From Takakia lepidozioides (taxonomy: Eukaryota; Streptophyta; Takakiopsida; Takakiales; Takakiaceae), in assembly GCA_030704615.1 (NCBI GenBank), contig CM060733.1, positions 75,058,907 through 75,122,906 of the forward strand: a DNA stretch of 64,000 nt. The letters are read 5' to 3'. Under the pieces are notes generated by a model. That model saw only the letters and a list, made by a program, of their open reading frames with translations. It was not told the DNA's origin and searched no databases. Below, piece by piece: positions 32,178 through 43,700 of the stretch. The stretch's first letter is position 1, and every line of letters begins with the position of its first letter. The position numbers were made by a program, and so were the translations under genes.

Positions 32178-32411
32178 ATGGCGGAAAACGCAGAGCTCCT
32201 GCAGTTCAAGAAGATCAAGATCCGGGCATTTCGGGCAGTTCCAAAAACGTTGGCGCGGCGATTTCTATTGGCCTATTTTTCGCGGGCCGTCCGGGCAGAT
32301 TTCAAAGAAATTGACGACGACGATGACCTGGCTACGACGACATGGCACTATGGCACCCTATACCTGCTCTACGCTAAACTAGCTTTCGACCTTCGGTCGT
32401 CGCTAGCATGA
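32178..32411 (+). CDS. Hypothetical 77-residue protein
   Basis: An ATG in good context (ACGATGG) opens a 77-codon frame: MAENAELLQFKKIKIRAF, a basic amphipathic middle, then KEIDDDDDLATTTWHYG and a C-terminal LYLLYAKLAF. No family is recognised. The 100 bases upstream repeat the 5' region of the PPR copies (AATCATAGGTAATCT and CTCCTTCAGCTATCCA), which suggests a shared duplicated 5' segment. It could be the first exon of a longer gene. Confidence 0.35.
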   Translation: MAENAELLQFKKIKIRAFRAVPKTLARRFLLAYFSRAVRADFKEIDDDDDLATTTWHYGTLYLLYAKLAFDLRSSLA

Positions 32412-32621
32412 GGCCTCCGTCCCTCTTCTTTTTTTTTAAAAAAAAAAAGAGAGAAGAAGAAAAACAAAAATAAAATAAAAAGAAAAATGCCCGGCCAGTT
32501 TTTTTCTTCGTTAAATAAAGCAATCGTCCAGTTACTTACTAGTAAATTGTAGGTAGGGGCGTATGGAGCAGGTGAGTAGTAAGTTGATAAGTGACGTTTG
32601 GCGTAAGCGACCCTCGAGGAA

Positions 32622-33010
32622 GAAAGGCTCGGGGAGAGAGAGAGAGAGAGAGAGAGAGTGTGTCTGTGTGTGTTGTGACGGGGTGGTGTGTGTGTGTATT
32701 GTGCTCGGGACGCATGTCTCTATCACCGACGCTCTCTCTGTTCTCCTCTCTCTCCCTTTCCCCATTCGCTTTGTCTCTGACACCCTGTGTTCTGTGTCTG
32801 TGTTTCTACGTGCTGTGTCTGTTAGCCTTTGTGGCCCCATTTTTCTCTGTCTCTCTCCCACGCAGTCAGTTCCTGATCCTCTCTCTCTATCAGTGTGTTT
32901 CCCCGTCTCTCTTCTTCTCCCTCATGTTGTTCTTGTCGCTGTCTCTTGGTCTTTCTCTCTGCCTTTCTCTGTCTTTTGTCACGTTTGCTAATTCCATAGT
33001 GCTGTCTCAT
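32622..33010. repeat. (GA)n, (GT)n and CT-rich microsatellite tract
   Basis: A GA run (about 32636-32659) is followed by TG/GT runs and then nearly 300 bp of CTCTCTGTC-type sequence. Open frames through it on both strands are low-complexity artefacts. It lies upstream of the TMEM41-like gene and could be part of its promoter or 5' UTR. Confidence 0.75.
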
Positions 33011-33373
33011 TGACCATCTGTGGGACCTCGGTCTCTCGTTTCATGACGTCTTCAGCGTAGCCTGGTGGAGATCAAGTACACTTGGCGAGGCGTAAGTATC
33101 TCCTGGGAACAAGCTTGATTGACTGTGTTAGAGGAGGGAGATAAATTTTCATAATGAGAACAAGCTTGCTTTCGAAAGATTACTGGTTGTATGTTTATTG
33201 AAAATTATGCTGTGGATGTGGAGAATAATGTAGCGGCAATTGTAATCCCGCGCCCGGAGATGCTGTAAAACTTACTCGCATACAGAAAGAGGTTAGCTTA
33301 TCTCTTGTCATTTTCTTCTTTGTGGCTTATGCAACAATATTTTCTGTTTGCAGCTATTTGACCGTGAGCAAGA

Positions 33374-35754
33374 ATGAAAGAAGTGGCCACCAGCTTCTTC
33401 TCCGTTGCCCCTCTTGTGAAATTGGAGTCATCTGGAAGTACTTCTGTAAAGATGGCGAAAGGGTCAAGTCAAATACAAGAAGGAAGTTATGAGCAGCTGG
33501 TGGACAATCAGAGAAGGATGATTGAGGGAGGACGGAGGACATATCCATTGACACGGGTTGAATTTGGAGCACTGATCGGCATCTTTGTTGCGTTTTTACT
33601 GGCGCTGTTAGTGATTTACTTGACGATGCCCGCGGTGGATTACACTTTGCTGAAGATTCCATACAGTCCGGATGACCTGAGATCGCTGACGTATGTCTTC
33701 TCTTCCCAATTTGTAGTGCATTAGGATTAGTTCTTCCCACATTTGTCACATTGGCCCTTCGAGAAAGATTATTGCCCTTTGTTACATCTACCTCTTCTTT
33801 TCCTTTTCATACACAGCTTGGTGTTGGCCGCCTGCATTCAGTCGCACAATTCTCTTTAGTGTCTTCCCTCTGACCATTAGACGGGCGATGTACTAAGCAA
33901 TATGACACCTTTTCCATTGATAGGTCTCATGAGTACTGTGGTAGGCAAAATTAAGCAAAAGTAAGCCTTCAATGCCAAAGGCACAATAAGACTCAGCAAG
34001 ACGAGACCTCCATTAGATTGACATAGAATGGACAATGTGACTTGCCAAATGTGACTATGGGAAAGCACACACAAACACACACTTCCATATCGACTGGTGG
34101 GCAAATGGCCAGCAAGAAACAGGGATGATCAGACGTTTATTAGGCTGCCTTTATTGTCCTCACATGTTTGTTGCCTGCCAGTTTTTGTCTTCTGTGAAGG
34201 GATCTTTTCCATCCTAATCATCCCCATATTTTCAGTGTGCCCTCAGAAGCTGGATGCAGTGGTTTAATGAGGGGAAAGTTATATTGCAGGGAGTATATTG
34301 CAACATATGCAAAAGACTACAAGCCGCAGGTGGTGTTAGGCTTCTGCGTCACCTACATCTTTATGCAGACGTTCATGATTCCAGGCACTATTGTGATGTC
34401 ACTACTTTCAGGTTCCCTCTTTGGTGCAGTCCCAGGCATGCTGCTGGTGATCTTTACAGCCACCACCGGGGCTTCCTGCTGCTTCTTCTTGTCCAAGCTC
34501 ATTGGTCGGCCGCTTGCTATGTGGATGTGGCCCGATAAGCTGCGATACTTTAATGCTGAGGTGTGCCATTACCTGTCATTTTGATTTTTTCATCCTGTTG
34601 TTGTGACCAAGGGTACTGATGAGTTCTCTGGGTTGGATGCTACCTCACTTTGCTATCAGAGTTTTCCCTCAGTGTTCGCATAGTGTGTTTTTCTTCCCCT
34701 CTTCACCCACTCTCTCTCTTTCTCTCTGTGCCACAAGCCCTTCTATGTTGTATGCCCGTCCCAGACTTCTCCATTGGGGCTATATTTGGATGCTGACTGC
34801 ACTCAAACCTGTACCGGGTGAGAGTTGTGGACGAACCAATCACAGCTGTGACTGATGATTTGTGCAAACAGGGACCCCTCAGCTAAGGGCGACATATCAG
34901 TGTTTGGGGTTTATGTAAGAGAACATGATTGACCTCTGTGAGGTCATGACTTTTGTATGCACTTGCCGGAAAGTCTGCTCTATTTACTGTTTCTGAGCTG
35001 GAAACTCTACATTCAGGTGGGCAAGCGAAGGAAGTATCTTTTCAACTACATGCTGTTTCTGAGGATCACCCCAACCTTGCCAAACACTTTCATCAACGTG
35101 GCTTCTCCCATTGTAGATATTCCATTTCACATTTTTTTCCTAGCCACTGTTATCGGCCTGATCCCTGCCTGTTTTATTACGGTTCGGGTAAGCTCTCTCT
35201 GCCCCGTGCCCTCCCCCCCCTCTCTCTCTTTGACATTGTTCCGCTCAAACTGGGTGTGGGGTCAATGGCCACAAGGCTACGGCAAACACGTCTTATGAGT
35301 ACAGTCTCTAGTGGGAATTTATGTGTCCTCATGGCAATTTTAAATGTTATGCAGAAGATGGCATACTGGCTGGTCACTCCTGTGACCTGTCTGTACTCAG
35401 AAGGTCGTTCCAATCCGGTTTGCGTAGGGTAATAGGGTGACTGGTTCCTAAAACAATCGTGAGCATTGGGAATGTGGATTGTGTGGTTCTTGAAGAGGGT
35501 TGTTTGAATTCGCTGGGAAAGCTAACTAAAGGAGACCTTTTCTCTCAGTTTGATATCCATTAAGATGAGAAACACGATTGAGTGTGGTGGTTGGTGGATG
35601 ACAGACTGGCCGTGCGCTAGGAGACCTGAAATCATTGGGACAATTGTATGATGTAAAGACATTGGCCACTCTCTTTTTTATTGGCCTTGTATCTATTGTG
35701 CCGACTCTGGTGGGGAAGAAGTTGTCCCCTTCTTCAAATCCTCGCCCTTCCTGA
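33374..35754 (+). CDS. TMEM41-like SNARE-associated Golgi (VTT/DedA) membrane protein
   Basis: Four exons join to exactly 303 codons: 33374-33690, 34290-34560, 35017-35187 and 35605-35754, all with GT/AG boundaries (GAC|GTATGT, TTGCAG|GG, GAG|GTGTGC, TTCAG|GTGG, CGG|GTAAGC, GACAG|AC). The 302-residue product has a soluble N terminus, then a membrane segment (EFGALIGIFVAFLLALLVIY). The VTT domain follows: FMQTFMIPGTIVMSLLSGSL, FFLSKLIGRPLA, RITPTLPNTFINVASPIVDI and a final LFFIGLVSIVPTLVGKK. Plant and animal TMEM41 proteins share this layout. TMEM41B is an ER lipid scramblase needed for autophagosome formation. No frame damage is seen. A LINE tail sits in intron 3. Confidence 0.93.
35237..35303 (+). 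mobile_element. LINE 3'-end fragment inside intron 3 of the TMEM41-like gene
   Basis: The segment (TGTTCCGCTCAAACTGGGTG … GGCCACAAGGCTACGGCAAA … TCTTATGAGTACA) matches the 3' end of the LINE whose longer copy ends at 49179 on the minus strand. It is about 67 bp long, 5' truncated, and lacks a poly-A tail. Confidence 0.75.
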
Positions 35755-36597
35755 TTCCTGCTACCCCAACACTGTTGCATTCTCGTCTTGGCAGCACAAG
35801 GAACTCCGGGTTAGAAGGGAGGCTCCATTGTCTACAATGTGGCTGACAACGTGTTCAGTGGCAAATCACCTCCCACAAGGAGGGGATGCCATTGATGTCC
35901 ATTGGGTTGCGTGGTCGGTGGAGGTTGGTTGGCATTAGACCAGGTGGACTGGCTCCAACTTGCCAGAGGTTGATGTGCGCCGGTGTAAATAAGGAAGCTA
36001 CTTTGATTTGTCCCTGGGTCAAAGGCTGCTCCCTCCATATATATCTCATTGATCCCATTTTTTCGTTTGCAGGTAGATTGAAATAAACTTTTGTATATAA
36101 ACACAATCGGGAATGAGTTGGCAGCTGTCAATTGAACAGCTTTCCCTAGGGAAATTTCCAGGAGATCATTGTTACAATGGGTAGATGAAATGTTTGTCTA
36201 CAGGCTACAGCAGAACACACATTTTTTATTCATATGAATCATGCTTTTGCGAGACCAATCTGGCACTCTTGCATTCAGTACACTTTTCTGGCAGAGAGTC
36301 CTGGGTATGTGTGAGCTTGATGTGGGAGAAAGGAGAATATTGAAGGGAGGGCAGCCTTCACCAGAGACCACACGAGCTCACACAAATGTCTCGCCTGGCG
36401 GCTTACCCTGCAAAATCGGCAGGGGCTTGACCATTCCATTACGTTAAGGATTTTAAGTGAATATTCTACCACGTGGACCTATCAAACGATGCCAATTATG
36501 AATCGGAACCCATGTATACGCAGCACTTTCTGTAATTTAATTTGATATGAAAAGTGGCAGAAATGTCACTTAAAATCCTTAACGCTGACTGATGCGT
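35755..36597. other. No gene recognised
   Basis: The 3' flank of the TMEM41-like gene and intergenic sequence. It includes a short direct similarity (CACTTAAAATCCTTAACG near 36570 and CGTTAAGGATTTTAAGTG near 36440 in inverted orientation). This 18-bp inverted pair flanks about 110 bp and could form a hairpin. No coding is recognised. Confidence 0.45.
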
Positions 36598-37344
36598 ATA
36601 CCCAACACAAGAAAACGTTTATGCCCCAAATCTAGAAGAGGATAGGGCTGAATTCGGGGATCTGGAAAGAGAGAAAATCCTCCTGCATCCTGGCATTCAG
36701 CACTGGATATGGGTGGAGATTTTAACATGGTAGAGGAGCCCATAGACCGCCCGGGTCCTAACAACCACACTATCTCTCAGCAGGAAAGGAATGCTTGGGA
36801 AATGCTTTGCAGGTCTATTGGGCTGCTGGATGCCACCCAACCATAATCGGGCGAGCTGCTGTATTCTTGGTCTAGCAAATCTGCTTACCTGGTCCAAACG
36901 AGTCCCACTAGGACCCATTATCCCCGGCTTTGACCACCACATCATTGAACTTACATTTCTTCCACCTGGATCCAGAGTCAAGGGCAGAGGTTACTTTAAA
37001 CTCAACCCCAACATTCTTAAGGATACGGAAATTGTGAAATCCCTGTCCAATGCCTGTGCTGCAGCAAGACCTCCCTTCTCCTCCCCCACCCTCATGTTCC
37101 TCCATAAATTCCAAGTTGCAAGGAAAACATGTCAGGAGCTCTCTCACAGAAAAGTAGAGGATTCGGCTAGAAAGGAGAGAGCTCTGACAAAGTGCTTACA
37201 TGTCTGTCAATTTCAAATTCAGGCAAGAAGACAGGGGCCCCAGACCCTGCTGCCCTACAGAACCGCTAAAACCAACCTTACCACATTTTTACATTTCAAA
37301 GAGCAGAACTCCAGAATAAAAACTGGAGTGAATTGGTCTCTTGG

Positions 37345-37378
<34 letters not shown>

Positions 37379-38825
37379 GACAAAAAATACTGACAAAGGA
37401 GAGCTACAGGGCCTGGTGTCTTCTCTGAAAGATGTAAATGGTACCTTTACACTCTGATCCCCAAAGACTATCTGAGATTGTTGTGGATTTTTTCAAAAGA
37501 TTGTTTGGAAAATGCAACCCTTCTCCTCAATCTGACGAGGCCAAGCACATCCTCATCAATAACACTCCTTGCTCACTGTCAGATCAGGAAAAGCATCACC
37601 TATGTGCCCCCTTTACTATGGAAGAATTGGGCCAGGCGGTTGAAGCCCTTGCCCCTTTGAAAGCTCCGGGGCTCAATGGGATATTAATGGAGTTTTTCAA
37701 AACCATTTTGCTCACCATTGCACAAGTCTTCCTCTCAATGGCAAACGACATTCTGGACAAAGGTATTATGCCATCCCAAATTTCTCAAGGCCTCATCACC
37801 CTCATCTTTAAAAAGGGAGATAGGGACAATATAGCTAACTATCGTCCAATAACCCTTCTAAATTCTCTTGCCATCAGAATTCAGCCCTGCTGTGACCAGA
37901 CAGGTTTTTTGAAAGACCGAATGATCTTAGACAACATCCTTCTCACTCAAGAGGCCCTCCACAGAGCTACCCTAACAAACCAACCATTAGCTCTTCTCAT
38001 GTTGGACTTCGAGAAAGCCTTCGATTCAATTGACTGGATCTTCCTCATTCAAGTCCTGGATAAAGCTGTGTTCCAAGGATCATTTCTTGCATGGATTAAA
38101 TTTTTTTTAACCTCGGCTTCTAGCAAGGTCATGGTCAATGGCAGAATCTCTACCTCGTTCCCCCTAGCTCGTTCGGTGAGACAGAGGTGCCCACTGGCAC
38201 CCTTCCTCTTTCTCATTGTAGCAGATAGCCTCGGTCATCTACTGGAGTCCAGACAGGATATTATTGGCCTGCACTTGCCTGCCTCTGCTATGGCTCACAA
38301 CAACATGGTCAAGGTGTCCATGTATGCAGATGATACTGCACTGTTGCTGGACAATTCGAACAGACACAATATAGACAGGGCATTGCCAGCGCTGCAGACC
38401 TTCTGCTTGGCCTCTGGGCTACACATTAACTATAAAAAATCCGTGGGTATACTCTCCCTCATGCACATTAGTGCCAATACAAGACACTGTCTTCCTTGGG
38501 GAGCTGAACTTGGCCTCAAATGATTGGAGGAGGGGGAGTCACACACTCTGCTGGGTCACCAGATAGGACATAATTTGTCGGACGAACAGAGATTTGGGAG
38601 AGTTCTTCAAAAATTTGAAAAGGAAAGACCCATTGGATCCTGCTAAACATATCACATCACTTTTGGCCAGATGGGTTCCCCGCGCACTGTCACATCATCT
38701 GTCACCCTTAGAGCAGACTGGTCCAACCCTACCTTACCGGCTCTATTCCCCGTTCATCTCCTCTATGGGTCCCGTCCTTGAGATGGATTATCCAGGGGAA
38801 AACCTCCGAGGATCTGAAATCTGCC
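36598..38825 (+). pseudogene. LINE (APE-type) with reverse transcriptase
   Basis: The left part holds the end of an endonuclease (MGGDFNMVEEPIDRPGPNNH, then GFDHHIIELTFLPPGSR-like sequence). The RT frame is 37438-38523 with FTMEELGQAVEALAPLKAPG, LITLIFKKGD-NIANYRPITL, LLMLDFEKAFDSIDW, VRQRCPLAPFLFLIVADSL and the catalytic box VSMYADDTALLLDNS. The frame 38524-38825 continues (LLGHQIGHNLSDEQRFGRVL) with stops until it is cut at 38826 by an LTR. Several frame breaks and a 32-base poly-G make it non-functional. Confidence 0.88.
37346..37377 (+). repeat. Poly-G tract of 32 bases
   Basis: An uninterrupted run of G follows TTGGC inside the LINE coding region, just before the RT frame. Poly-G of this length is rare and can form G-quadruplexes. 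It is also a classic place for assembly or base-calling error. Confidence 0.9.
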
Positions 38826-39251
38826 TGTCAAGTGGGTTTTAATGCTAGTTAAATTAACTAGTTCACTGGTTAATGTGAAACTAGTTAATTTACCAGTTAG
38901 TATGAAACTATCTAGTTTAAGGGAGCTAATGTGAAACGAGCTATTGACACTTGAGTTTGTCCAAGTGTCAATCTAGGGCCCAAAGTTAATAATGGGCCCT
39001 GGGGGGAGTTATCCTCGCGGCAGAGGCAGTGAGGCTCATCTCTCTTGAGTTGAGCTTCACCACGTCTGGCAGCTTAGCTATGGCATTGTATACTGCAGAT
39101 TCCCCAGAGCCTTGGGGTGCAATTGGCTTGACCTAATAGAGTGATCATGGATTTTGTGTGAGTTTGTGAGAGCTCGTGTGAGCTGGTGTTTAGTTTTTTA
39201 TTATCACTCGAGAGAGATCCATATCTAGTCTTGTAGTGCTATGCTAGATAT
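38826..39251 (+). mobile_element. LTR and start of a third copy of the gypsy family
   Basis: A 381-bp LTR (38826-39206) begins TGTCAAG and ends TTATCA like the other copies. It shares the central hairpin (39031-39058), the CTTCACCACGTCTGGC / AGCTATGGC block and the GTGAGTTTGTGAGAGCTCGTGTGAGCT-like end. Downstream are a CTCGAGAGAGAT site and an 8-bp inverted repeat (ATATCTAG 39221-39228 / CTAGATAT 39244-39251). It interrupts the LINE at 38825. No second LTR was found, so either the internal region is long and decayed or the copy is a broken 5' end. Confidence 0.8.
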
Positions 39252-41938
39252 AGTGTTTGTTTTAGCACTAGGTTGAGGTTATGAAGTCTAGAGAGGTAGT
39301 CGCGGTTAGTTTCAAAGCATTATTATAATGGCTCAGTATTGTACTATGTATATTCTAAGGTTTAGTACAGAGAGCTGGAACTGGAAGAGTGACCGAAGTC
39401 GTTACAGAATTTGAAGTTGTATTGATGGTCCAGCGCTGCAAGATAATTATATCTACGATATATGCATCTTCGAGCTCTGTAACTGTGGCAACAAGGGATT
39501 GCGAGTAAATTAGAGCTTGGAAGGAAGCCTGTGCTTAGCAGGAAGAGTCGTCTCGTTTGCTGTACCAGACAACCTGCGCTTGTTGCCCGTGTTGGATCCG
39601 CAAACTTGATGGTGGTGATGAACATGGATGTTTGAAGATGGCCAGTTCAGTCACTTAATGGAAGACTCGGCCTGATGCTAGGGTCTCAGGGGACTCATCA
39701 CCGAACCAGTGCCGGATTTCATGATGACCGTGTTTGTGTTGGAGTTTACGGCACTAAGAGCATCTCGGTGAGCACGGCCCGTCAAATGGTATATACCCTG
39801 GTTACAAGGGCGACGGTAATTTTTACAAGGACTGTTTGGTTGGCACTCCATGGTTGGGACTGTAGACCCGGTAGAGATAGCCCCGAGGCAGGCAGGCAGG
39901 CCCGCCGCTCGATCACAATCTTGGCGTGTTGACCGAGGACATCATATTTCATTAACTCACAAATAACTCACAAATTTAATGTACAGTGGTTGGCGGGGTG
40001 GGGTCCCGGTATGATTGGCAAAAGTGCCGAGCGGGAGGCAGATTTAAGGCGGGGCCGGCAGCAATTCTACTGGGCCTGAGCCAACCGTGGAGCAAGCCGA
40101 GCTACTATTTTGGACCCCGCACTGTTAGATTACCGTTTTTGGGCAAGTGTCGTGGCACCGTGGAGATGCTCCTAAGTTAGCCAAAACAGTAAGTTGATGT
40201 GTTGCCGCACTATGTCCACTGCTCTGTTGGGAGTTCGAGAACCGATGCCGACTTTCAAGTTCGCCAACTGTTGCACAAAGGCTAGATAATGAAGGGATCC
40301 TTGATATTGAGGCTGGTTATGGCCAACCTAGCAGTTAGCGCAGGATGAGGCAGCCCGCACTAGTCACCGCAAGGCAACCACTAGGTGCGTAGAGAAAAAT
40401 AAAAATGAAGCTATTTGGGCAGTGATATCTAGCATTGGGTTGCGGATGATATGCTAGTGACTTGAATTGTAGTGACAACACAGTCACACAGAGCTCGTAG
40501 AGCCCACGAAGCTGCCGGTTTTGAAGTACTGTAACGGTTTATTTGTCAAATGCCAGTGTTGGCAATAAATCAGGTCATGAGGTCCACTATTAAAGCTATC
40601 TGTGACTGATTCACAGACATCAATAGGTGTGCACGATGGAGGAGCCTTCACTGGGAGAGAGCAGTTTCTGGTGGATAGTAATGACGATGAGTTGCGTGAT
40701 GCGGTGATTTTCCTTGTGCAAAGGATCATTCGACTTCAGCCCATTTCCGCCATTATATGCACAAATTTGTCTGCAGCCACCTAAGCGCTTGTCTCTTCGT
40801 TCTATTACGAGTGTGAATCTTGCTCAGGGAAGTCGGTTGCTGAAGCGGATTATGTGGGCGTGGTCACTGTGTCGGAAAAGAAATCATGCCGCAAACCTGA
40901 AATGAAGGAGGGGGTAAACGGAGCTACACGCAGTAGGGTATCAGATGGAGCTTTGGCAGCCTGACAAGTCATGCAAAGGGATGTAGTCTGCAACCTGCAA
41001 CCACCTAGGCTGTTCAGTCGTAGCTAGCTAGTGATCAGTATGTGTGCCGTGCTCTAGCATGAGGCTGGTGGGGTAGCCGGCGTTACAAGATGGACGATCC
41101 GTGACATTCATGTTAAGTAGTATTCAGGGACAGAAGCGGGCTGGATCATAGCAGGCTCATAGGCCTGGTCTGCTCTCCGTTTGGAAAAACAAAAACAAAA
41201 AGGTGGCTGTAGCAAGATTAGATGTATGTAGTTGTAGCTGCCTGATCTGAAATTGATGGCACAGGCATTGGTGAACCGTGAAATGAAGGTGGAGGCTGCT
41301 CAAGCACATGGGTCCTGGAGCTGAAATTGTGTTACATCTCCATTGGGAGTTATTATATGTAAATGTGGATCTGCAGTGATGGTGAAGGAAGACGGTGAAG
41401 CACGGATTAAGACTGCCAGGCACAGTGGATGCGGGGCTTCTAAAAGAGTCGTCGTCATAAGCACTTTCGCACTTGTGCAGGACTAGCCCAGCTCCAGCTC
41501 CAGCCGTATGTGGCTCGGGAGTTGTTACTATAGGGTTTGTGAGCTGTTGGTCACAGTTGAATGATGCCCAACAGGAGCAGTTGGTTCGCAATCTTGTTAA
41601 TGTCTTCTTGTCACCAAATTTCCCTTTATGAATTCTGGTCACTCTTCTCAACCCGTTATTTAGCTCTGGTGCTTTCCGGGGTTGCATTGTTGGTGCGAAG
41701 GATTAAAGCTCGGCATAGCCATAGGTCGATGACAACATCTGCGGATAGCAGTTTGGTGGGAGCTAGGAGGCAAGAGCAGGGGATCATGCCCTCGGGTATT
41801 TTGCTGCTACTAGCTCTTGGTGTGGTTCTCATGGTGCGCAATACCATTAACGAAAACCTTGGTATTATACAGCCGATGCTGTAGCTGTAGTAGTTGTCAC
41901 AGCCATGACCCCTGCAGATTCTACCATCAGTAATATAC
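39252..41938. other. No gene recognised
   Basis: This may include decayed internal sequence of the gypsy copy starting at 38826, but no gag or pol motif is visible. Short open frames on both strands have no recognisable domains. Confidence 0.4.
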
Positions 41939-43203
41939 CAGTGTTGGACCGGTATATAGGTCTTGGGCGGGTATCAACTAGGGTAAGGGTAATGGTATGA
42001 ATGATCGTACCAGGCGGATACCTACAAGGGCAAAACCCGACAATACCCTGGGGGTAGGATACATGGACTTCTAAAACCCTGGCGCAAAACATACCAGTCG
42101 GGTCTTCTTCCTCGCGCTACCATTCCAATACCATGCATGCGTCGGTTGAGGGACATGATGTAGGGGTAGGGTCTATGGTAGTTTGAGATTAGGGATACTA
42201 ACTACATATAGCATTTTCAAGAGGGCACTTCAATGAGGATGAATTACGGGATGCTAAGGATGGAGTTACATGATGTTTGAAGAGAAGTAGATGAAATGCA
42301 ATTGTTAGTTTTATAGGATGTTTAAAGAGTGATAGAGAAGCAGCGTTTTTTTTATGCGCGAAATTTCGCCACTTTTTGAGGAAGAAACTGGCCTCACGAA
42401 ATCTACAAAGGAATTATGGATTAAAATATGGCACTGTTTCGCATTACTGCCCTCCCTAATTCCATCATGTCAGGACGCCGCCTGTACAGCTATCGCACAG
42501 GGAAAGAGCCACATGCCATTCGGGTTGGATCCAGATGATCTTGCCTATCGATTTCTAGAAACCCTACCACCTTGCCAGCGCAAGGAGCAAAGCCTTGGGT
42601 TCAAACTCTTCCAGCTTTCGCCAAGAGGTCGAGCTATGGAGGGAACTCTTGTTTAGGTTTCGCTTATCCGCCTATTATCCGTGTCATGCACCTCCATTTA
42701 AGCAGACTTGCACCGCCTCTTGCACTGGCACATGAGGCTTTGAGCAGAGTTGCTGATCTTGGACAATATTAGTCATATTTGTCAATGGATTGTATCCATG
42801 TGAGAGAGTTGTGCTAGGCTGGTTGCCTTTGTTTCCATGGCTTCTGAGTTCAAATGGCCATTTCAATATTGAAATGGCCCATTTGAATAGTTGAAATCTT
42901 AATATGATTTAGAGGGTCTCCGTCTATTTTTTTATTTTTTATTTTATTTTTAAGAGTTAGAAAGAATTGCACTAGTGTAGCTGGTACCAGACCCTGGCAC
43001 ATACCAAGCTGGTATGACTTTTAAAAGTTTGTTTGATACCATACCAGTCATATTTTCACTTTGATACCCTACCATGTACCATACCAGGCTATTAAATTTA
43101 CACATCATTTGATACCAATACCATACTGGTTTCAATAATTCAACTATACCCCAATACCTTTACCCTAGTGGTATCATAAAACCATGATACCAATCCAACA
43201 CTG
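41939..43203. mobile_element. hAT-type non-autonomous DNA transposon, 1,265 bp
   Basis: The left end reads CAGTGTTGGACCGGTAT and the complement of the right end reads CAGTGTTGGATTGGTAT: 17-bp terminal inverted repeats with two mismatches. Identical 8-bp direct duplications TAATATAC flank it (41931-41938 and 43204-43211). CAGTG termini with 8-bp duplications are diagnostic of the hAT superfamily. The subterminal regions are packed with GGTAT / ATACC motifs (for example ACCATACCAG near 43040-43090), typical transposase-binding clusters. Inside there is no hAT transposase. The longest frame (42354-42656) is unrecognised, so it depends on an enzyme from elsewhere. Confidence 0.93.
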
Positions 43204-43221
43204 TAATATACCCGAGGGTAA

Positions 43222-43390
43222 ATATAATTTAGAAAGACAACCAAGCTAAGCCCAATGGTAATGGGCACATACCACCTCGGAAGTGGTTGTGGGTTCAATC
43301 CAACGATTGGTGTCACAAAGGTGTCCCCCTTCCTAGGGGGGCAGCAACGCTTCCTTTGGGAGGCGTCAAATATATAAATATATATATGAT
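43222..43390 (+). mobile_element. tRNA-derived SINE, family 2, copy a
   Basis: The head has an A-box-like TAAGCCCAATGGTAATGG and a B box GTGGGTTCAATCC. The body contains AAGGTGTCCCCCTT and the tail CTTTGGGAGGCGTCAAATAT with a TATA-rich end. A second, inverted copy lies 130 bp away (43520-43700) and a 3' fragment at 58541-58612. Confidence 0.75.
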
Positions 43391-43519
43391 TTGGAAATAT
43401 AGTATACCCGGAACCGGAGGGTAAGGCAAAACAATTTTTCTTCTTACCCGGACCCGGAGGATATGTCTAAAACAATATACCCGCACAACACTGGTATGTA
43501 CGGATGAAATATATATATA

Positions 43520-43700
43520 TATATATGTCGCCTCCGGAAGGGAGCGTAACTTATGGTGTCTCTTCACCACAAGGGCTACTGCCTTCCAGCTGAAAGGTGG
43601 ACGGACACCTTCATGACACACTAGACCGTGGTTTGAACCCACAACCACATCCAATGTGGTATGTACCCATTACCACTGGGCTACATGCTGGTTGTCATTA
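43520..43700 (-). mobile_element. tRNA-derived SINE, family 2, copy b (inverted)
   Basis: The minus strand reads an A box TAGCCCAGTGGTAATGG, a B box GTGGGTTCAAACC, then AAGGTGTCCGTCCACC, GCAGTAGCCCTTGTGGTGAA and CACCATAAGTTACGCTCCCT. It ends in a TATATA run next to 43510. This copy is fuller in the body than copy a and defines the family. Confidence 0.78.

Noticed and set aside
32532-33013. Open frames of 100-140 codons on both strands with Ser/Leu/Val-rich or Arg/Glu-rich sequence
   Set aside because: They translate GA, GT and CT microsatellites. Overlapping frames on both strands are equally open, which is typical of low complexity.
41157-41687. A 176-codon minus-strand frame as a gene
   Set aside because: The translation is His/Cys/Ser-rich with no recognisable fold. 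A similar-length frame is open on the opposite strand, and there is no sign of exon structure.
43000-43200. A CRISPR-like or satellite array of ACCATACCAG / GGTATGGTAT units
   Set aside because: The units are irregularly spaced and in both orientations, and lie within the ends of a hAT element with a clear target duplication. They are subterminal transposase-binding motifs.
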